Positions 11,691-23,756 of a DNA stretch of 64,000 nucleotides are shown here, piece after piece. The position numbers were made by a program, and so were the translations under genes. The stretch comes from Saccharina japonica (lineage: Eukaryota > Sar > Phaeophyceae > Laminariales > Laminariaceae). The DNA lies in contig MEHQ01000533.1 of NCBI GenBank assembly GCA_008828725.1, positions 186,001-250,000 on the forward strand, read 5' to 3'. The notes below the pieces were generated by a model. It was given only the letters and a program-made list of their open reading frames with translations, was not told where the DNA came from and made no database searches. Position 1 is the stretch's first letter. Each line of letters starts with the position of its first letter.

Positions 11691-12090
11691 TACGAGGAGG
11701 ACTGCTGGGTAGCAACCTGCCCGGCTCGCGCCGAAGAGCAGTCTAAGCCACTCCGGATGGGACATTGTCTAAACGATATTTGTTTCCTATAATCTCGCAA
11801 CGAGGAGAAAAGAGATCCGGGACTGTTTTATTGTACGTACTCCGTACATACACTGCTGTACTATTTTGTACTTCGCGGGCTAGGAAGCTTACGTAGCTTT
11901 TCCTGGTGGCCCCTATCTCCTTATAATCCTAATCCCAACCCGCAAGCCACAACCCGCCGGACAAAAAAAATCCGGAAACGCGGCTGCGCCGCTTTGAGCC
12001 TTGGCAACGAACGAGAACAATTATGAACACTTATGAACTGCTGTGGACCACGATATTGAAGTGTGGTGTGGACCACACCTATCCATTTAA

Positions 12091-12179
12091 CCCTTATAGG
12101 ACTGGAGTCCCGTTTTGGGGACAAATTACTTATAATTAGAGTTGGTTGTCCCCAAAACGGGACTGCAGTCCTAAAAGGG
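12091..12179. mobile_element. TTAA-type palindromic miniature element A (89 bp)
   Basis: Ends CCCTTATAGGACTGGAGTCC / GGACTGCAGTCCTAAAAGGG and perfect TTAA on both sides (12,087-12,090 and 12,180-12,183). TTAA duplication and a CCC start are typical of piggyBac-type elements; that assignment is inference. Confidence 0.75.
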
Positions 12180-12650
12180 TTAATACCTCCTGGGGAAACG
12201 TGTACGGCTACACACTGCTACACTTCTCATCATTACAAGCAGTAGCAGCAGTTACAGACCGTTATTAATAGTGTTCTATTAAATAGTAGGGCACTTATCG
12301 TTCATCACTGCTGTATACCAAATACTGGCCACTACTACTGTACCAGGTACTACAGCAGTAGTTAACAGCAGTTAATAACAGTTAACAAGCATTCCATTGT
12401 CATTGCTACTTTCTCTTCAGTGCGGTATGCCTCTTTTCTTGACTATGGCCTGTGACAGAAAAACTACTACCAGGTACGTATTAAGAATGAAAATTATCAA
12501 CGCAACTCCAACCCTCGTTTTTCGTTTTGGGTACGTACGGTCGTTACACTCCTGTTATTATTAGTAACAGCCTACAATTGGACCATAATATGTATGATAT
12601 GTGTGTGTTCTTCACATAAAACCGTTCTTTCTATATACCCTACTACTGTA

Positions 12651-13945
12651 GAGGTCTTTCTAGCGAGCAAGGCTAGACTCACCCTCAAGCGGACCGATAC
12701 CTTCTTGCTGCTGCGCACCCGCCGCGAAGCGTGTGCAGCGGTAGAGTTGGATCGGCACTGGTGCGTCAGGCGCAAAAGTCCAGATGCACGGGCCTTTTTG
12801 GCCGTCGGTGTAGACAGCAATGTCCATCTCACTTTTGTGCGCGGAGGCAGACGCCATCAGAAAGGTGGACGGACACTACGTACACAGCCCTAGGTATGTT
12901 TGCTAGAGGGAGCTGTACTGTCTCAGTAACCTGGCTTCGCCATCAAAGGAGGAGGGAGCGTGTGGCGACGAGCTGTTGTTGGACTGGTCAATCCCTTCAG
13001 CGCGAGAATTTTTATTTTTCAGACCAAGCACCCTGAGTGCAACGAGAGAGAAAGCGAGGAGCCGACTGGGAAGGACAGCAACGAGAGCGTGTACGGACGG
13101 AGCGGGTCGAGTGTGGTCGTGCTAGGACTGGCCGAGCGGCACCGGAGCGGCGCGCCTGAGCAGCAGCACAGCAGCGCGCCGGCGCAGCAGCACAGCAGCG
13201 CACAGGAGAAGCGATCCGGAGCACGGACGACATCGACCCGTGACGTTTTTCTGTTTTCTGTTGACAAATTCTTCGCTTTTTCCCCCGAATGTTGTTGTTG
13301 GGTCGGTGTGGATGACGTCACTGGTTTTGTAGAGAGACGCGGCAGAGATGGCGCGGACACCCCGGGTGCCTTCATTGTGTGCCTGATCGTGGAAGACCCC
13401 TTCAATGTGGAACGATTCCTAATCAGTGTCGATGTTTATAATGCTGTGCCTAACACAGACCGTTCAGGATAGATTCGGGTAATTGTCAATGGACATGATG
13501 GCTTTGGTTGGCTGTTCTTTTTCACTTTGTGCCCGCGGACTGTCATTCTGGCAGCACTTCAGACAGCAGCTGCGTGCTCCATCTTGTTCCCACGCCTACC
13601 GTTTGTTTTTGTACAGACAGCACTTCAGACAGTAGTTACGCTGTAGTCGGCAAATTCATTGGTAAAGAGTGGGAGGGGGGGGGGGGGGGGGGGGGACGAT
13701 GCTGCTGTAGTCGAATGGAGATTGCGGGCGTGTAGTTCAGTTTTGGACACGCATAACATGCTGTAGGGATTTTAGGTGTACCTCTTCGGACTTGTGTATC
13801 CTTTCCCTGCTAAGTGTACGTGTTCTTTAGGATTCTCTGATGGCTCTAGCACTTTTGTGACCACGGGCCGTGATCTTGCTAGATCAGACTATAGGGATTA
13901 GCAACTGAAACGAGTTTAATGTGAAGAAAAACAACAACAATATGA
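12651..13945 (+). mobile_element. Non-autonomous retroposon, copy 1 (about 1.3 kb)
   Basis: Nearly identical to 23,757-25,030 from GGTCTTTCTAGCGAG to GAGTTTAATGTGAAGAMAAC followed by an ACA-type tail. It shares the LINE terminal motif but has no RT. Contains an S/Q-rich trinucleotide region and a G20-type run near 13,675. On the minus strand 12,660-12,857 reads MASASAHKSEMDIAVYTDG, weakly RNase H-like. No long ORF is conserved between copies. Confidence 0.65.
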
Positions 13946-13946
13946 A

Positions 13947-13995
13947 ATAATCTGGGTGTGCAATAAATTTCCACCCACGGCTGGGTGCACGATTT
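13947..13995. repeat. Short dispersed hairpin repeat, copy 2
   Basis: AATAATCTGGGTGTGCAATA and on to GGCTGGGTGCACG, directly after the tail of the retroposon at 12,651. Confidence 0.5.
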
Positions 13996-14164
13996 TGTTT
14001 CGCAGTTTCGCGGCCAGCGTCAGCCCTACAGTAGCTAGGCCCTTCATACCTACCCTACGAGAAACAAAACGGGCTAGGAATGCCAACCATTTTTACTGTT
14101 CGTTACGGTCAATAGCATCATATCATGTTATGCAAACATATGTGACATTCTAGTGGGTATTGCA

Positions 14165-14376
14165 TGCAGCATGCTCGTACGCGTAGTATCTCTGTGTCGT
14201 ATATATGTCGTATAGCTTTGCGACCACAGCACTGCTGTGGTATCATATCTCTCCAGGATGTAGAACCGATAAGGACACTGGGTGTGCTGGATGTCGACGG
14301 GCAGAAATAAATAATTTTAAAATACCATAACAAATAAAACAAACTACTGCAATTCGTAATGTGAAGAGCACACACA
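14165..14376 (+). mobile_element. Decayed LINE 3' end facing the 14,408 copy
   Basis: Shares GTAGTATCTCTGTGTCGTA, GACACTGGGTGTGCTGGATG and a degraded TAATGTGAAGAGCACACAC end. Its 3' end faces the 3' end of the neighbouring minus-strand copy across about 30 bases. Confidence 0.55.
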
Positions 14377-14407
14377 AACATTTTCGTGGAAAACGCTCAA
14401 CTTGTTT

Positions 14408-15085
14408 GTGTTGTTTCTTCACATTAAACCTTCCTTTCTACCCGTCGACATCCAGCACACCCAGTGTCCGTGCCGATTCTTCATCCTAAAAAGGTACCAG
14501 TTCTGTGGTCACAAAACTACGACACAGAGATACTACACTCAGTGCAGTAAGCAGAGCAGACAATGCAACGCCATATACGACAGGCAAGACCTACCCTGCT
14601 AGCAATCCAGGTGCATGCAAGAGAAAAAAAGAGAAAAAAGAAAAAAGCGAAAAGAAAAAATAACAAAAAGTAAATATACTGAAGCAAATCAATAATCAAG
14701 CAACCAAAAATAAAAAGCATGACAAAAAAAGAAAGAAAGTGTCGTGCTTCTCCCAGAGGAGATGCGACCTCCAATAAAAAACCAAATGAAATGAAAAAAA
14801 TAAAATGGACCGAAACAGCGCCAACAGAGCAAGACTGAGAACGACAGGATAGGACAGCCAGCCGGAGCACACCGAAGGCCAGCCGAGGCAGGTTTGTGCC
14901 CATAGTACAGGCAGGTNTACCAGCTAGTCGGTCTGGCACCTACTCTGTTTGCCGTCTCTTTCCTGCTTTCGTCCGTCCTGGTTTCCCTATGACCCCCCCC
15001 ACCCTCCGTCTCCCTTCCCTTGGGCGCCACCCATACAACGGGTACGTGGCACTTCCAACTCAATTCCGTTTCGTTCTCGTGTAAC
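14408..15085 (-). mobile_element. LINE 3'-end fragment abutting copy 2
   Basis: Repeats the stretch that follows the LINE stop (14,935-15,075 resembles 15,465-15,610), then a T-rich 3' UTR, then GGTTTAATGTGAAGAAAC at its end near 14,408. So either two LINE ends lie head to tail or the 3' UTR was duplicated. Contains a single N at 14,917. Confidence 0.6.
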
Positions 15086-15505
15086 ACACGAGAGTCCCGG
15101 AAAGAGAACGGGGAATGACAAAACCAAAATGAATACGTACGTAGCTAAGCCACCAAAGAAAGTCCTAGGACAAATACGGAAGGCGGAGAAACAAAGGCAA
15201 AAGCGATCACGGTAACATAAATAAGTGAAACAAAGTAAACGAAGCAAATGATGCGAGGGGTTGTAGCATCGCTGTCGTGCCCCCCTTGAGAAGCAACAAC
15301 AGGCAATACAACAAGCAAAAAAGAAAAATGAAAAAAGAAAAATAAGAAAAAAAACAAACAAACAAACAAAGGGAAAGAAAGACCACCAGAAACAGTGCCG
15401 CGTTCGAAGCGGCTACAGAGGTGCGCGGCACGGGTAGTCTAGGTGGGACTTACTAGTCAGCCTGGTACCTTGCTATCCCTGTCGGCTGTTTCCCTCCTGC
15501 TCTCA

Positions 15506-15694
15506 TCAGCCGCGGTTTCCGTACGACTGTTGCCCCCCCCCTTCCCATTCCCTTTTGCACCCCCCGCAACCGGATGCGTGGCGCTGTCTACTCAGTTCCG
15601 CCTCTACCTTGTGCCACCGGATCATGAACTGTTGCAGCCGCTTCGAGGACCCCCCTGTGCCACTTGCCCACTTTAGTTGCTGCAACTGGTCCAT
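15506..15694 (-). pseudogene. Frameshifted C-terminal tail of LINE copy 2
   Basis: Encodes FMIRWHKVEAELSRQRHA, matching FMARWHRAEAERSWLRHA at the end of the copy at 9119. It lies directly downstream of the main ORF in another frame, which locates the frameshift near 15,760. Confidence 0.65.
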
Positions 15695-15704
15695 ACTGCG
15701 GTCT

Positions 15705-18125
15705 CTACTCCAAACACCAACGGGACCTGTGCCGTGGACCCCTTGGAGGCTTGAAACACCTTGAGGTCTTCACAAGGCATTTCTGCCAGGACTTTGGTTG
15801 TCCGCCCGGTCTGCGTCCCTCCCCACCCGTCATGGTCCCGAACATAATCCGACTGGGTAGTCGCCCCTTGGGTTGCCGTGCCACGGCTCCCGCAAAGAAC
15901 AGACGCCGTTTACGGATTGTCGTTTCGATGCTCTCGCATCGTGTCTGCTTGAGAGCCTTTGCGTACGAGAGGGTCCTATAGTCGCCACGCTGCCGACGCT
16001 GGAAGCCAATGACACGCAGGAGGATTTGGTGGTGTGCCGAGCGGAGTCTGGCGAAGTGTTGTGCACCGAGGGTCCACGTCATACATCCGTACAGCAGGGT
16101 CTCAATCACCTCGGCCTTCAACATGCGGATTTTCAGACTAAGTCGAGCCGTCTTCATGTCGTACAACTCTGGTCCGAACCGTTTGAAGCACGCCCACATG
16201 AGACGGATCCGTCGTTCGATTTCGAGTGAGAGGTCAGCGTTTTCGTGGATAATGCCGCCGAGGTACAAGAACTGGCTCGTCTGTCTATACCTCTGACCAG
16301 CTGCTTCGATAACGAGCGGCGGAGGAGGGGGTGTCTGGTCCCGTGTTCGTAAGATCATCGTTTCCGTTTTCTTTTCTGACACCGTGAGGCCTGCTGCTTC
16401 GAAGACAGTCACGATGACTGTCATCATTTTTGCGAGACTCTCCGCAGACTTTGAGACAATTCCTGCATCATCGGCGTACAGCATACCCCATACAGCCCTT
16501 CGCACGCATGCCAATGGTACCTCTTTTCCAACCACTACATCCTCCTTGAGGTGAACCAAATCCCTCATGATGTCTTCGTCTTCGCTGAAGCGTACGAGAA
16601 CAACGTGTATCACAGCAGCGAAGAACACGTTGAACAGCAGTGGCGACAGCACGCAGCCTTGTCGTAGCCCCTGCGTGACATTAAACCAATCAGAGTGCTC
16701 ACCATCATCTGTGCGGACGCAAGCACGCATGCCGTCGTGGAACTGGCGGATGATTGTAAGCATCTTGGTTGGTATGCCAACGCGTGTAAGTACCTGCCAC
16801 AGCAGCTCCCGGTCGACAGAGTCGTACGCTTTCTGCAGATCGATGAAGCACATGTACAGAGGGATTTTTCTCTCTCGTCCGAGTTCTTGTAATCGTCGTA
16901 CTACGAACAGCATGTCGACTGTTGATCGTGTAGGACGAAAACCGCATTGTTCCTCAGGGAAGATGCCTCGGTCCTCGCAGTAGTTGCTGATACGGGATGC
17001 GACGATTTTCAACAACACTTTTCCTGCATGGGCAACAAGCGAAATCCCTCTGTAGTTGTTGCAATCAGTTCGGTCCTTCTTTTTGTAAAGTACCTTGATG
17101 ATCGCGTCTTTCCACTGCTGGGGGACTTCACCCGTTACCCAAACATTGACAAGAATGTGGTGGAAGCATTGGATGAAATCGGGGTGATCGATTTTTAGTA
17201 GCTCGGCGGGCAGGTCGTCTGGTCCTACCGCTTTCCAATTCGGCATTGTCTTAACGGCTCCCATCATCTCGTCCACAGATGGCTCATCGCCAAGTGATTG
17301 TTCAAGCGGTCGTGGTGGCAATGGATCGATGATAGTGGGATCAAGTTTCAGTGATTTCGTGTTCAAGAGTTTGTGGAAGGCTCTCATCCACCGTTCACGA
17401 ATTAGCACTTTATCCCGTAGCAGCGTGCCATCCTCGTCCCTTATGAACTGCTCGCTTCGCGCTTTCTTGCCCTCCAACCCTACAGTACCCTTCAGGTGCT
17501 TGTAAAAGCCTCGCTGGTCGTTATCAGCTAGGAGTCTCTCGGTTTCGGCTAGGTACTCTTCGAAATACGCATGTACCCCTACAGCGACCACCTCCCGAAG
17601 ATTCGCACACGCGGTCCTCAGAGTCTTCCACGCGGTACTATCTCGGGAGTGGGTGCGTAGGTGCTGTCGCGCCTCTTCCCTCGCGGACCATGCTATTTTG
17701 AAGGCAGCCGAGGCTTCGGCCGTCTCACACCATCGACGCTTGCGTGGCTGGTGCGATGTGGGTGGTACCTCGGCTTCTACCGCATCGATGACGGTTGAGG
17801 TGAACATAGTAACCATACCAGCAATGTTGTGTGGTTGGAAAGGTTGGTTGAGAGTGGAAACGACTCTCGCAACTACTCGCTCACGACATTTTCCGTCGGA
17901 CATAAACACCTTGCGGTCAAACGGTCGGCCTTTTGGCGTCTTGCGTGCTTGTCGGTTCGATGCAAAATGTCCAGAGAGACGAACCTTCATGTGTACGATG
18001 TTGTGGTCTGAATCAGCCTTAGCTGGTGGCGGAGGTTGAGGGACAACTTTAACATCGTGTACTCTAGGCCGGTGGACTTGTCGGGTTAGGATGTAATCAA
18101 TGCGCTTACCTTGCGACGTACCAGT
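15705..18125 (-). pseudogene. RTE-like LINE ORF: endonuclease end plus reverse transcriptase
   Basis: The open frame runs from 18,269 to 15,705 (854 codons), but LINE homology starts only at [15 protein letters not shown] (about 18,125). That is the end of an APE-type endonuclease, with the SDHN motif about residues 87-90. A coiled linker follows, then the RT (about residues 340-650) with [32 protein letters not shown] and GMLYADDAG (YADD about 598-601). The last about 20 residues are out of frame with the copy at 9119; the matching C-terminal tail resumes in another frame at 15,694-15,506. The element is therefore 5'-truncated and frameshifted near its end. RT core residues all look intact. 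Confidence 0.88.
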
Positions 18126-18387
18126 ATGTATGACATACCTGGTATGATATGTATTTATACGAACAAGCAGGTACCCATAATATAAATCGTATTTTAATGC
18201 ATTCCGTCGAGTCTCGATGTCGCTATCATACGTAGGGTACACAGCAGCACCACACACACTACTATTCAACAGGACACGAGTACAGCGGTGAGTGGTATAT
18301 ATGAATATTTAGTGGCTCTATGATGATAACAGAGTACCAGGTATCAAACGGTGTACACGTGTACACCTATACCGGTAGCATGGCAGG

Positions 18388-18495
18388 TTTGTACCTTTTT
18401 AGGATGAAGAATCGGCACGGACACTGGGTGTGCTGGATGTCGACGGGTAGAAAGGAAGGTTTAAAAATGTGAAGAACACACACACACACATGGTA
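18388..18495 (+). mobile_element. Truncated LINE 3' end (about 110 bp)
   Basis: Matches the terminal part of the 14,408 copy (TTTTTAGGATGAAGAATCGG, then GTCGACGGGTAGAAAGGAAGG) and ends with an AC microsatellite. One small insertion sits in the terminal motif (TTTAAAAATGTGAAGAAC). Confidence 0.7.
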
Positions 18496-18499
18496 TCAT

Positions 18500-21054
18500 A
18501 TATCATGCGTACGAGTATATAGGCTGACTGCACAATGCGTTTTTAATTTTTAATTTTTCGGTGTATATTCGCGTATGTATGCGTATCATCGTACCATACG
18601 TATGTACGTAGCGATTAAAAAATATAAAAAATGCATTTGTTTTTACAGGTACATATTTTATAGGATGAAAAATGTGTACTTGTTGATACTACAAAATAAT
18701 TGTCGGACAACCAGGGTAATTCAGTGTCGTCATTGGACGTGCTACTCATGGCATAGTATACCTGGTATAAACGAAAACAAAATATACATGTGATCGTAAT
18801 ATACGAGCCTACATATAGTGCGTGTAGTACACCAGGTATACGTCGAATATCAACTTGAATAGTTACACAGCACAAAACTATACGAGGTAAGCAAAACTAT
18901 AAGCAACCCAAGAGCAACCCGAAATAATAAATAAGACACCCGACCCACGCGAAAAAATGCAGGCACGCGAGACGAGACGAGACGAGACGAGGATTGGCCA
19001 CAATCGAAAAATAATCAAAGCCCGGTTCGTGGTTCTGGTGAACCCTATCTATCGTCTCCTCGCCACATGCAATAAAAGGCACACACTGCTTGCTGTGTGT
19101 CCCCAAATCGGCTGGGGCATTCATTTCATTGCCACCGCCCGCCTTTTTCACTTCTGCAGGGAATTCCCGTACGTACCCCGATGATTCGAGAAACCCGCAT
19201 GATTATTCTCCGAATTTCGAGTTTTTATGCTAATCAATACCCCGTGCAGAGAATACCTGGCAAAATTATTGTTTGATCGCTTTTACTTTTTTTTGCAGGT
19301 CATCTCGTGGGGGAGGTTTTACCCTGCAAAGAAATGCGTTGAGGACAAAAGCCGCGTGCATTACATGTGCCGTCCCTTCTCCCTCCCGGTACGCGTGGCT
19401 TTTCATTTCCATGGCGCATAGGGTTCTCAGCACAGGCATCCCACCACTACTTGTCGAGTTGCATCCAATTTTGCCAATTAGGGCTCTCGAACTTTTCGGC
19501 GACGTACGCGTAAAATATGCTAATCACGAGGTGTATATCAAATTCTATATGAAAAAAATAAGAGGCACAGACAGCTGCAAAACAATATCACTCACCTGTG
19601 GTTAGAAAATATCTTTTGCTTTCAGCAGCGGCGGATACCCGCCTATATCTACGCCCTCTCTTTTCGCTTCCAGCTGCTCCAATGTCCGTTCCGCCTGCTG
19701 CTGCGTGCTGTGCTGCTGCTGTCTCACTTCTCCCGCCTCCCCTCAAAAAGCTTCTCCCGCGTTGTGTGCCCGACGCAGAAAAAAGCAGTCGACAGCCCGA
19801 CAGGGAGATGAATCGGCTGATGATTTTGATGCCGTATTCTTAGTCACTCACTTTTTACAAGAGTAGTGGTATGGCAGGTCAGTCCATTATCAATACAAAT
19901 ATATATGAACATAAATATAAGAAACACTCTTATATAAATATACATATAGAGAGGTCCTTATGTGGCGTCCATAAGTTGTAGCATTGAGGGGAAAAGGTCA
20001 AACGGTGCGGAGGCGGTCGTGCGAGGGACTGTCAGCGTTTCGTGTGTGTTTTTTAGTTTTTTTTAGTATTTATTTCGGAAATTTTCAGTTGGTTCCCATT
20101 TAGCGGCTCAAATATTGGACACGACAATACGGCAATATCCAAGTTTTTACTGTTTCATCGGAGATGCGCGGTCTAATGCCTACGTAATCACACCGTACAT
20201 ATCATACGTAATGCTGTACCAACTGGGACCAACATACAGGTAGTAGTAGCACCAGCGTCTCCATAAATATAAGAGACCTATTGATGTCGACAAGATTACT
20301 GAAGAGTTCCTTACATTTAAGCACAAATCGGAATGACTCTGATCCGAACAATAAGTAACACTTGTACAGAATGTTAATATGACACATGTTCCTTATATTC
20401 CTGGTCAAAGTGACATTGGATATTTAACTTTAGTGCACATGACGTTGGTTGTATCATATATATATCATACGTATAAACGGCCGCGGGACCTACAAAAGCT
20501 GCCAACATGGTATTATCCACAAAACCTACGCGATGATTACAAGTAACTTGTCACTTTGTCCTTAGTCCCCAATAACTCGCGTGGGTTCAGGGTGCAGCAG
20601 TGACAATATTACTAGTTCTTTGTTGTTGTGTTCCTCAAGGGCTGCACGCTGCACGCTTTTCTGCTGCTGCTCTGTGTGTGTTGTTCACAGCCAGCACACC
20701 CAATCCCTACGTATACCATATCCCGTATACATCATCATATCATAGCAGAACACACAAAATGCAACACACAAACGAGCGGTGTGGTGTTGTTGGGTAGTAT
20801 TGACTTCGGGGGATGACCTTATTTTTCGATCATCCCCGAAAAAAAGTGTTGGTAAAAGAGTGGGAGGGTATATGGTTGGGGTGGTGTGTCGTCAGCGGTG
20901 TCGTCGCGAATGAATCTGAAACGGTGAAAAAAACCAGAAGAAAATAAAAATAAAAATCTTAAAATAGACATGTTGGTTGCAACGTGATCACCCCTCGCCC
21001 CTCGTCCCGTCCTGTGCCGCGGACTCTCTCGGCCGCAGGCAGGCAGCGTATACT
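18500..21054. other. No convincing gene
   Basis: Includes possible splice-like sites: TTTTTTTGCAG at 19,297-19,299 on the plus strand, and CAG|GTGAGTG at about 19,590 on the minus strand after a Q/E-rich stretch. No in-phase partner exons were found, so none is called. Confidence 0.45.
20807..20845. repeat. Hairpin
   Basis: TTCGGGGGATGA, a 12-15 base loop, then TCATCCCCGAA. Not followed by a clear gene. Confidence 0.7.
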
Positions 21055-21403
21055 GTTTTTTTTTGTTTTGTTTTTTCCATCCCATTTATTATCTTCGCAC
21101 TCCCGTCTTCCTCCCTCCCTACGCGTAGTCGTAACTCAGATCCGGGGTCACAAAGTGGGCTCCTCTCCCTTCTCTCCCACTACGGTTCTTGCCTTGATTT
21201 TTATCGCGCAGAGGGTTCAGCCTTCCCAACGCTCGTCGATTTTCATCGAATTTTGCTAACTCACGCTCTCGCGCTTTCCGCTATTATTCAAGATACTTTT
21301 TGCAAGAAAAAGTCCCTACGAGCATGCACTCAGCGGGGCTCGAACTCGCGATCTCGACGCTAACAGGCTTCGTGGTTACCTGCTAGCCCACCGGGGCGAC
21401 CGG
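21055..21403 (-). mobile_element. tRNA-derived SINE, copy a
   Basis: On the minus strand the head reads GGTCGCCCCGGTGGGCTAGC (box A region), then, after about 40 bases, GAGTTCGAGCCCC (box B). The body holds GAACCGTAGTGGGAGAGAAG, and an A-rich tail ends near 21,055. Pol III-type internal promoter structure; the source tRNA is not identified. Confidence 0.7.
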
Positions 21404-21552
21404 CTTTACTGAACAATAACTAACCCAACGAAATATCATGGGATTGATGCATTCTGATTTATAAATGATACGAAATGCATCATCACGAAGAAAATGAAAA
21501 TAAATGTGCATTCCATCATTCCATCATGCAAATTCTGTCCTATTAATTTTAA

Positions 21553-21646
21553 CCCCTTTAGCACTGCAGTCCCGTTTTGGGGACACACAACTCTAATTCT
21601 AAGTAATTTGTCCCCCAAACGGGACTGCAGTCCTATACCTGATAAG
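21553..21646. mobile_element. Miniature element A, degraded at the right end
   Basis: TTAACCCCTTTAGCACTGC at the left; internal CCCGTTTTGGGGACA and its inverse; right end decayed to CCTATACCTGATAAG. Confidence 0.6.
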
Positions 21647-21906
21647 AAGTAATGTATCACACACGGCGGTATGCAATGATGAGTTTCGACGAAATCCTCG
21701 CACTCACCTGCACTCACAGCTGATGATGATGCTGTTTTTAAGTTTAATAATAGGACCAATCCCCGATCAAACCCGTACGTACGAAGAATACATAACTACG
21801 GCTACGTAAAGGCACCACACGCAGGAGGACAGGAGGACTCATTTTATATTACATGCTACAGTCAGTACGTATTATATCGCTTCCCTCTCTACGTATACGT
21901 CCCTCG

Positions 21907-21964
21907 TTTTTGGGGACAAACTACTTGGAGTTAGTGGGGCATATTTTTTTCAGTTCTGAATGGG
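21907..21964. mobile_element. Miniature element B, left-truncated
   Basis: TTTTGGGGACAAACTACTTGG to CAGTTCTGAATGGG then TTAA. Immediately left of the 21,976-23,647 element. Confidence 0.6.
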
Positions 21965-21995
21965 TTAAAACTTGCCAAGGTCAGGTTCTGTAGGG

Positions 21996-22345
21996 TACCT
22001 ACAGAACCATACCCGGGGTATTTACCCGGGAAATACCCTACAGAGAACTTCTGTGAGTTCTGTACGGGTTTCATACCCGTACCCGGAACTTCTGTAAGTT
22101 CTGTACGACCTTGATACCCTACAGAGAACTTCTGTAAGTTCTGTACTACCCGTTTCACAATACCCGGGGTACCGGTACAACGTGTTTGTACCTGCCCGGA
22201 ACTTCTGTGAGTTCTGTACGCCCGTGACACAATACCCGGAACTTCTGTGAGTTATGTAAGGGTTTTATACCCTAGCCCGGAACTTCTGTAAGTTCTGTAA
22301 GACATCCATACCCGTACCCGGAACTTCTGTAAGTTCTGTAACACC
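21996..22345. repeat. Hairpin minisatellite, left array
   Basis: Units of roughly 40 bases; each holds GAACT-N6-AGTTC, able to form a short hairpin, separated by ACCCG/CCCGT-rich spacers. Confidence 0.75.
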
Positions 22346-22423
22346 TTGGGCACAATACCCCGGGTAAGGGTATTCCCTCGGCACAATACCCTGTGTGCCG
22401 GTACAGATTAGGGTATCGTTGAG

Positions 22424-22578
22424 GATGTCAGGAGACGGTCAGTCGAGGGAAAAAGGGGCATCGGTCAAGGGTGTGGATTCGAGTGTTCCACACTAACACC
22501 TAGTATTTTGCGTGAGTCAAGGATTAAAAATGAAAAATTGCCCTCAGTCAAGGGGTGAAAGTGCCGTCTCCTGACATC
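22424..22578. mobile_element. Small inverted-repeat element (155 bp)
   Basis: Perfect 15-base ends GATGTCAGGAGACGG / CCGTCTCCTGACATC, flanked by TTGAG on both sides within two bases. The CAGTCGAGGG / CCCTCAGTC parts just inside are also roughly inverted. MITE-like; no ORF. Confidence 0.5.
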
Positions 22579-22989
22579 TTTTGAGGAGTAATGTTAAGCA
22601 TTTTGACGTCATGTCTCATCATCAGTGATACACGCCCAAAACGAAATTATGAAATTAAATTACATTGTACAACCCACCTCGCTCACAACCACACATGAAC
22701 AAGTACGTGGGTTTTGATTTGGAGGGGGGTAAATCTATGACCACCGCGGAAGTCATTTCCATGAAGTTGGAACGGTCCTTACCGTGAAAATCGTGAAAGA
22801 CAGCTTAGAAACAGAAATTAGCTACAATGGATGGTACACGCATGGTATTACGCGTTAGTACCGGTATATATAGTGTGTCATGTTTGAAGTACACCAATCG
22901 CAGTATTTCGAAATGCGTTTTATGTAGATTTTTTGAGGAGTACATTTATTTGCAGTTTTTTCGCCCCCTTGAGGTGGGTATTCACCAAG

Positions 22990-23620
22990 GTATCACCGGA
23001 ACTTCTGTAAGTTCTGTACGCCCGTGCCTCAATCGGAACTTTTGTGAGTTCTGTACGCCCGGGCCACAATCGGAACTTCTGTGAGTTCTGTACGACCGGG
23101 CCACAATCGGAGCTTCTGTGAGTTCTGTACGCCCGTTCCACAATGAATACCCGGAACTTCTGTAAGTTCTGTACGCCCGTGTCACAATATCCGGAATTTT
23201 CGTGAGTTCTGTGCGACCTTCATACCCGGAACTTCTGTAAGTTCTGTGCGACCGAGCCACAATACCTGGGGTACCGGTACAACGTGTGTATACCTGCCTG
23301 GAACTTCTACGAGTTCTGTACGCCCGTGCCACAATACCCGGAACTTCTGTGAGTTCTGTAAGGGTTTTATACCCGTACCCGGAACTTCTGTAAGTTCTGT
23401 ACGACCTTGATACCCTACAGAGAACTTCTGTAAGTTCTGTACTCCCCGTTTCACAATACCCGGGGTACCGGTACAACGTGTTTGTACCTGCCCGGAACTT
23501 CTGTGAGTTCTGTATGCCCGTGCCACAATACCCGGAACTTCTGTGAGTTCTGTAAGGTTTTTATACCCTAGCCCGGAACTTCTGTAAGTTCTGTAAGACA
23601 CCCATACCCTGACCCTAAAT
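22990..23620. repeat. Hairpin minisatellite, right array
   Basis: About 15 units of the same GAACT-N6-AGTTC type as the left array and in the same orientation, so the two arrays are direct repeats although the element ends are inverted. Confidence 0.75.
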
Positions 23621-23756
23621 CCACAAACCCTACAGAACCTGACCTTGAAAATTACTGTAGTTCAACCACAAAACTATTTACTAGCGTACTCATCCCTTCT
23701 TCCCCTCGCTGCCTCGGCAAAGTTTTTGCTTTCGCATGGCCCATAGCGAGGGGGGG

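Larger units (their letters stand above)
15090..18125 (-). mobile_element. RTE-like LINE copy 2
   Basis: Covers the ORF and a T-rich 3' UTR (minus strand) down to about 15,090. Its own terminal motif is not seen there; instead a second LINE 3' end (14,408-15,085) abuts it. Confidence 0.65.
21976..23647. mobile_element. Inverted-repeat-bounded element filled with hairpin minisatellites (1.67 kb)
   Basis: 20-base perfect inverted ends, CAAGGTCAGGTTCTGTAGGG (21,976-21,995) and its reverse complement (23,628-23,647). Inside each end lies an array of about 40-base units built on GGAACTTCTGTRAGTTCTGTA. Open frames here only reflect the repeat. No transposase is visible. Confidence 0.6.

Noticed and set aside
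19285..19390. Plus-strand exon candidate after TTTTTTTGCAG with WGRFYPAKKCVEDKSRVHYM
   Set aside because: The acceptor is good and GTACGC could be a donor, but no neighbouring exon in phase and no family were found. The minus strand offers competing splice-like sites.
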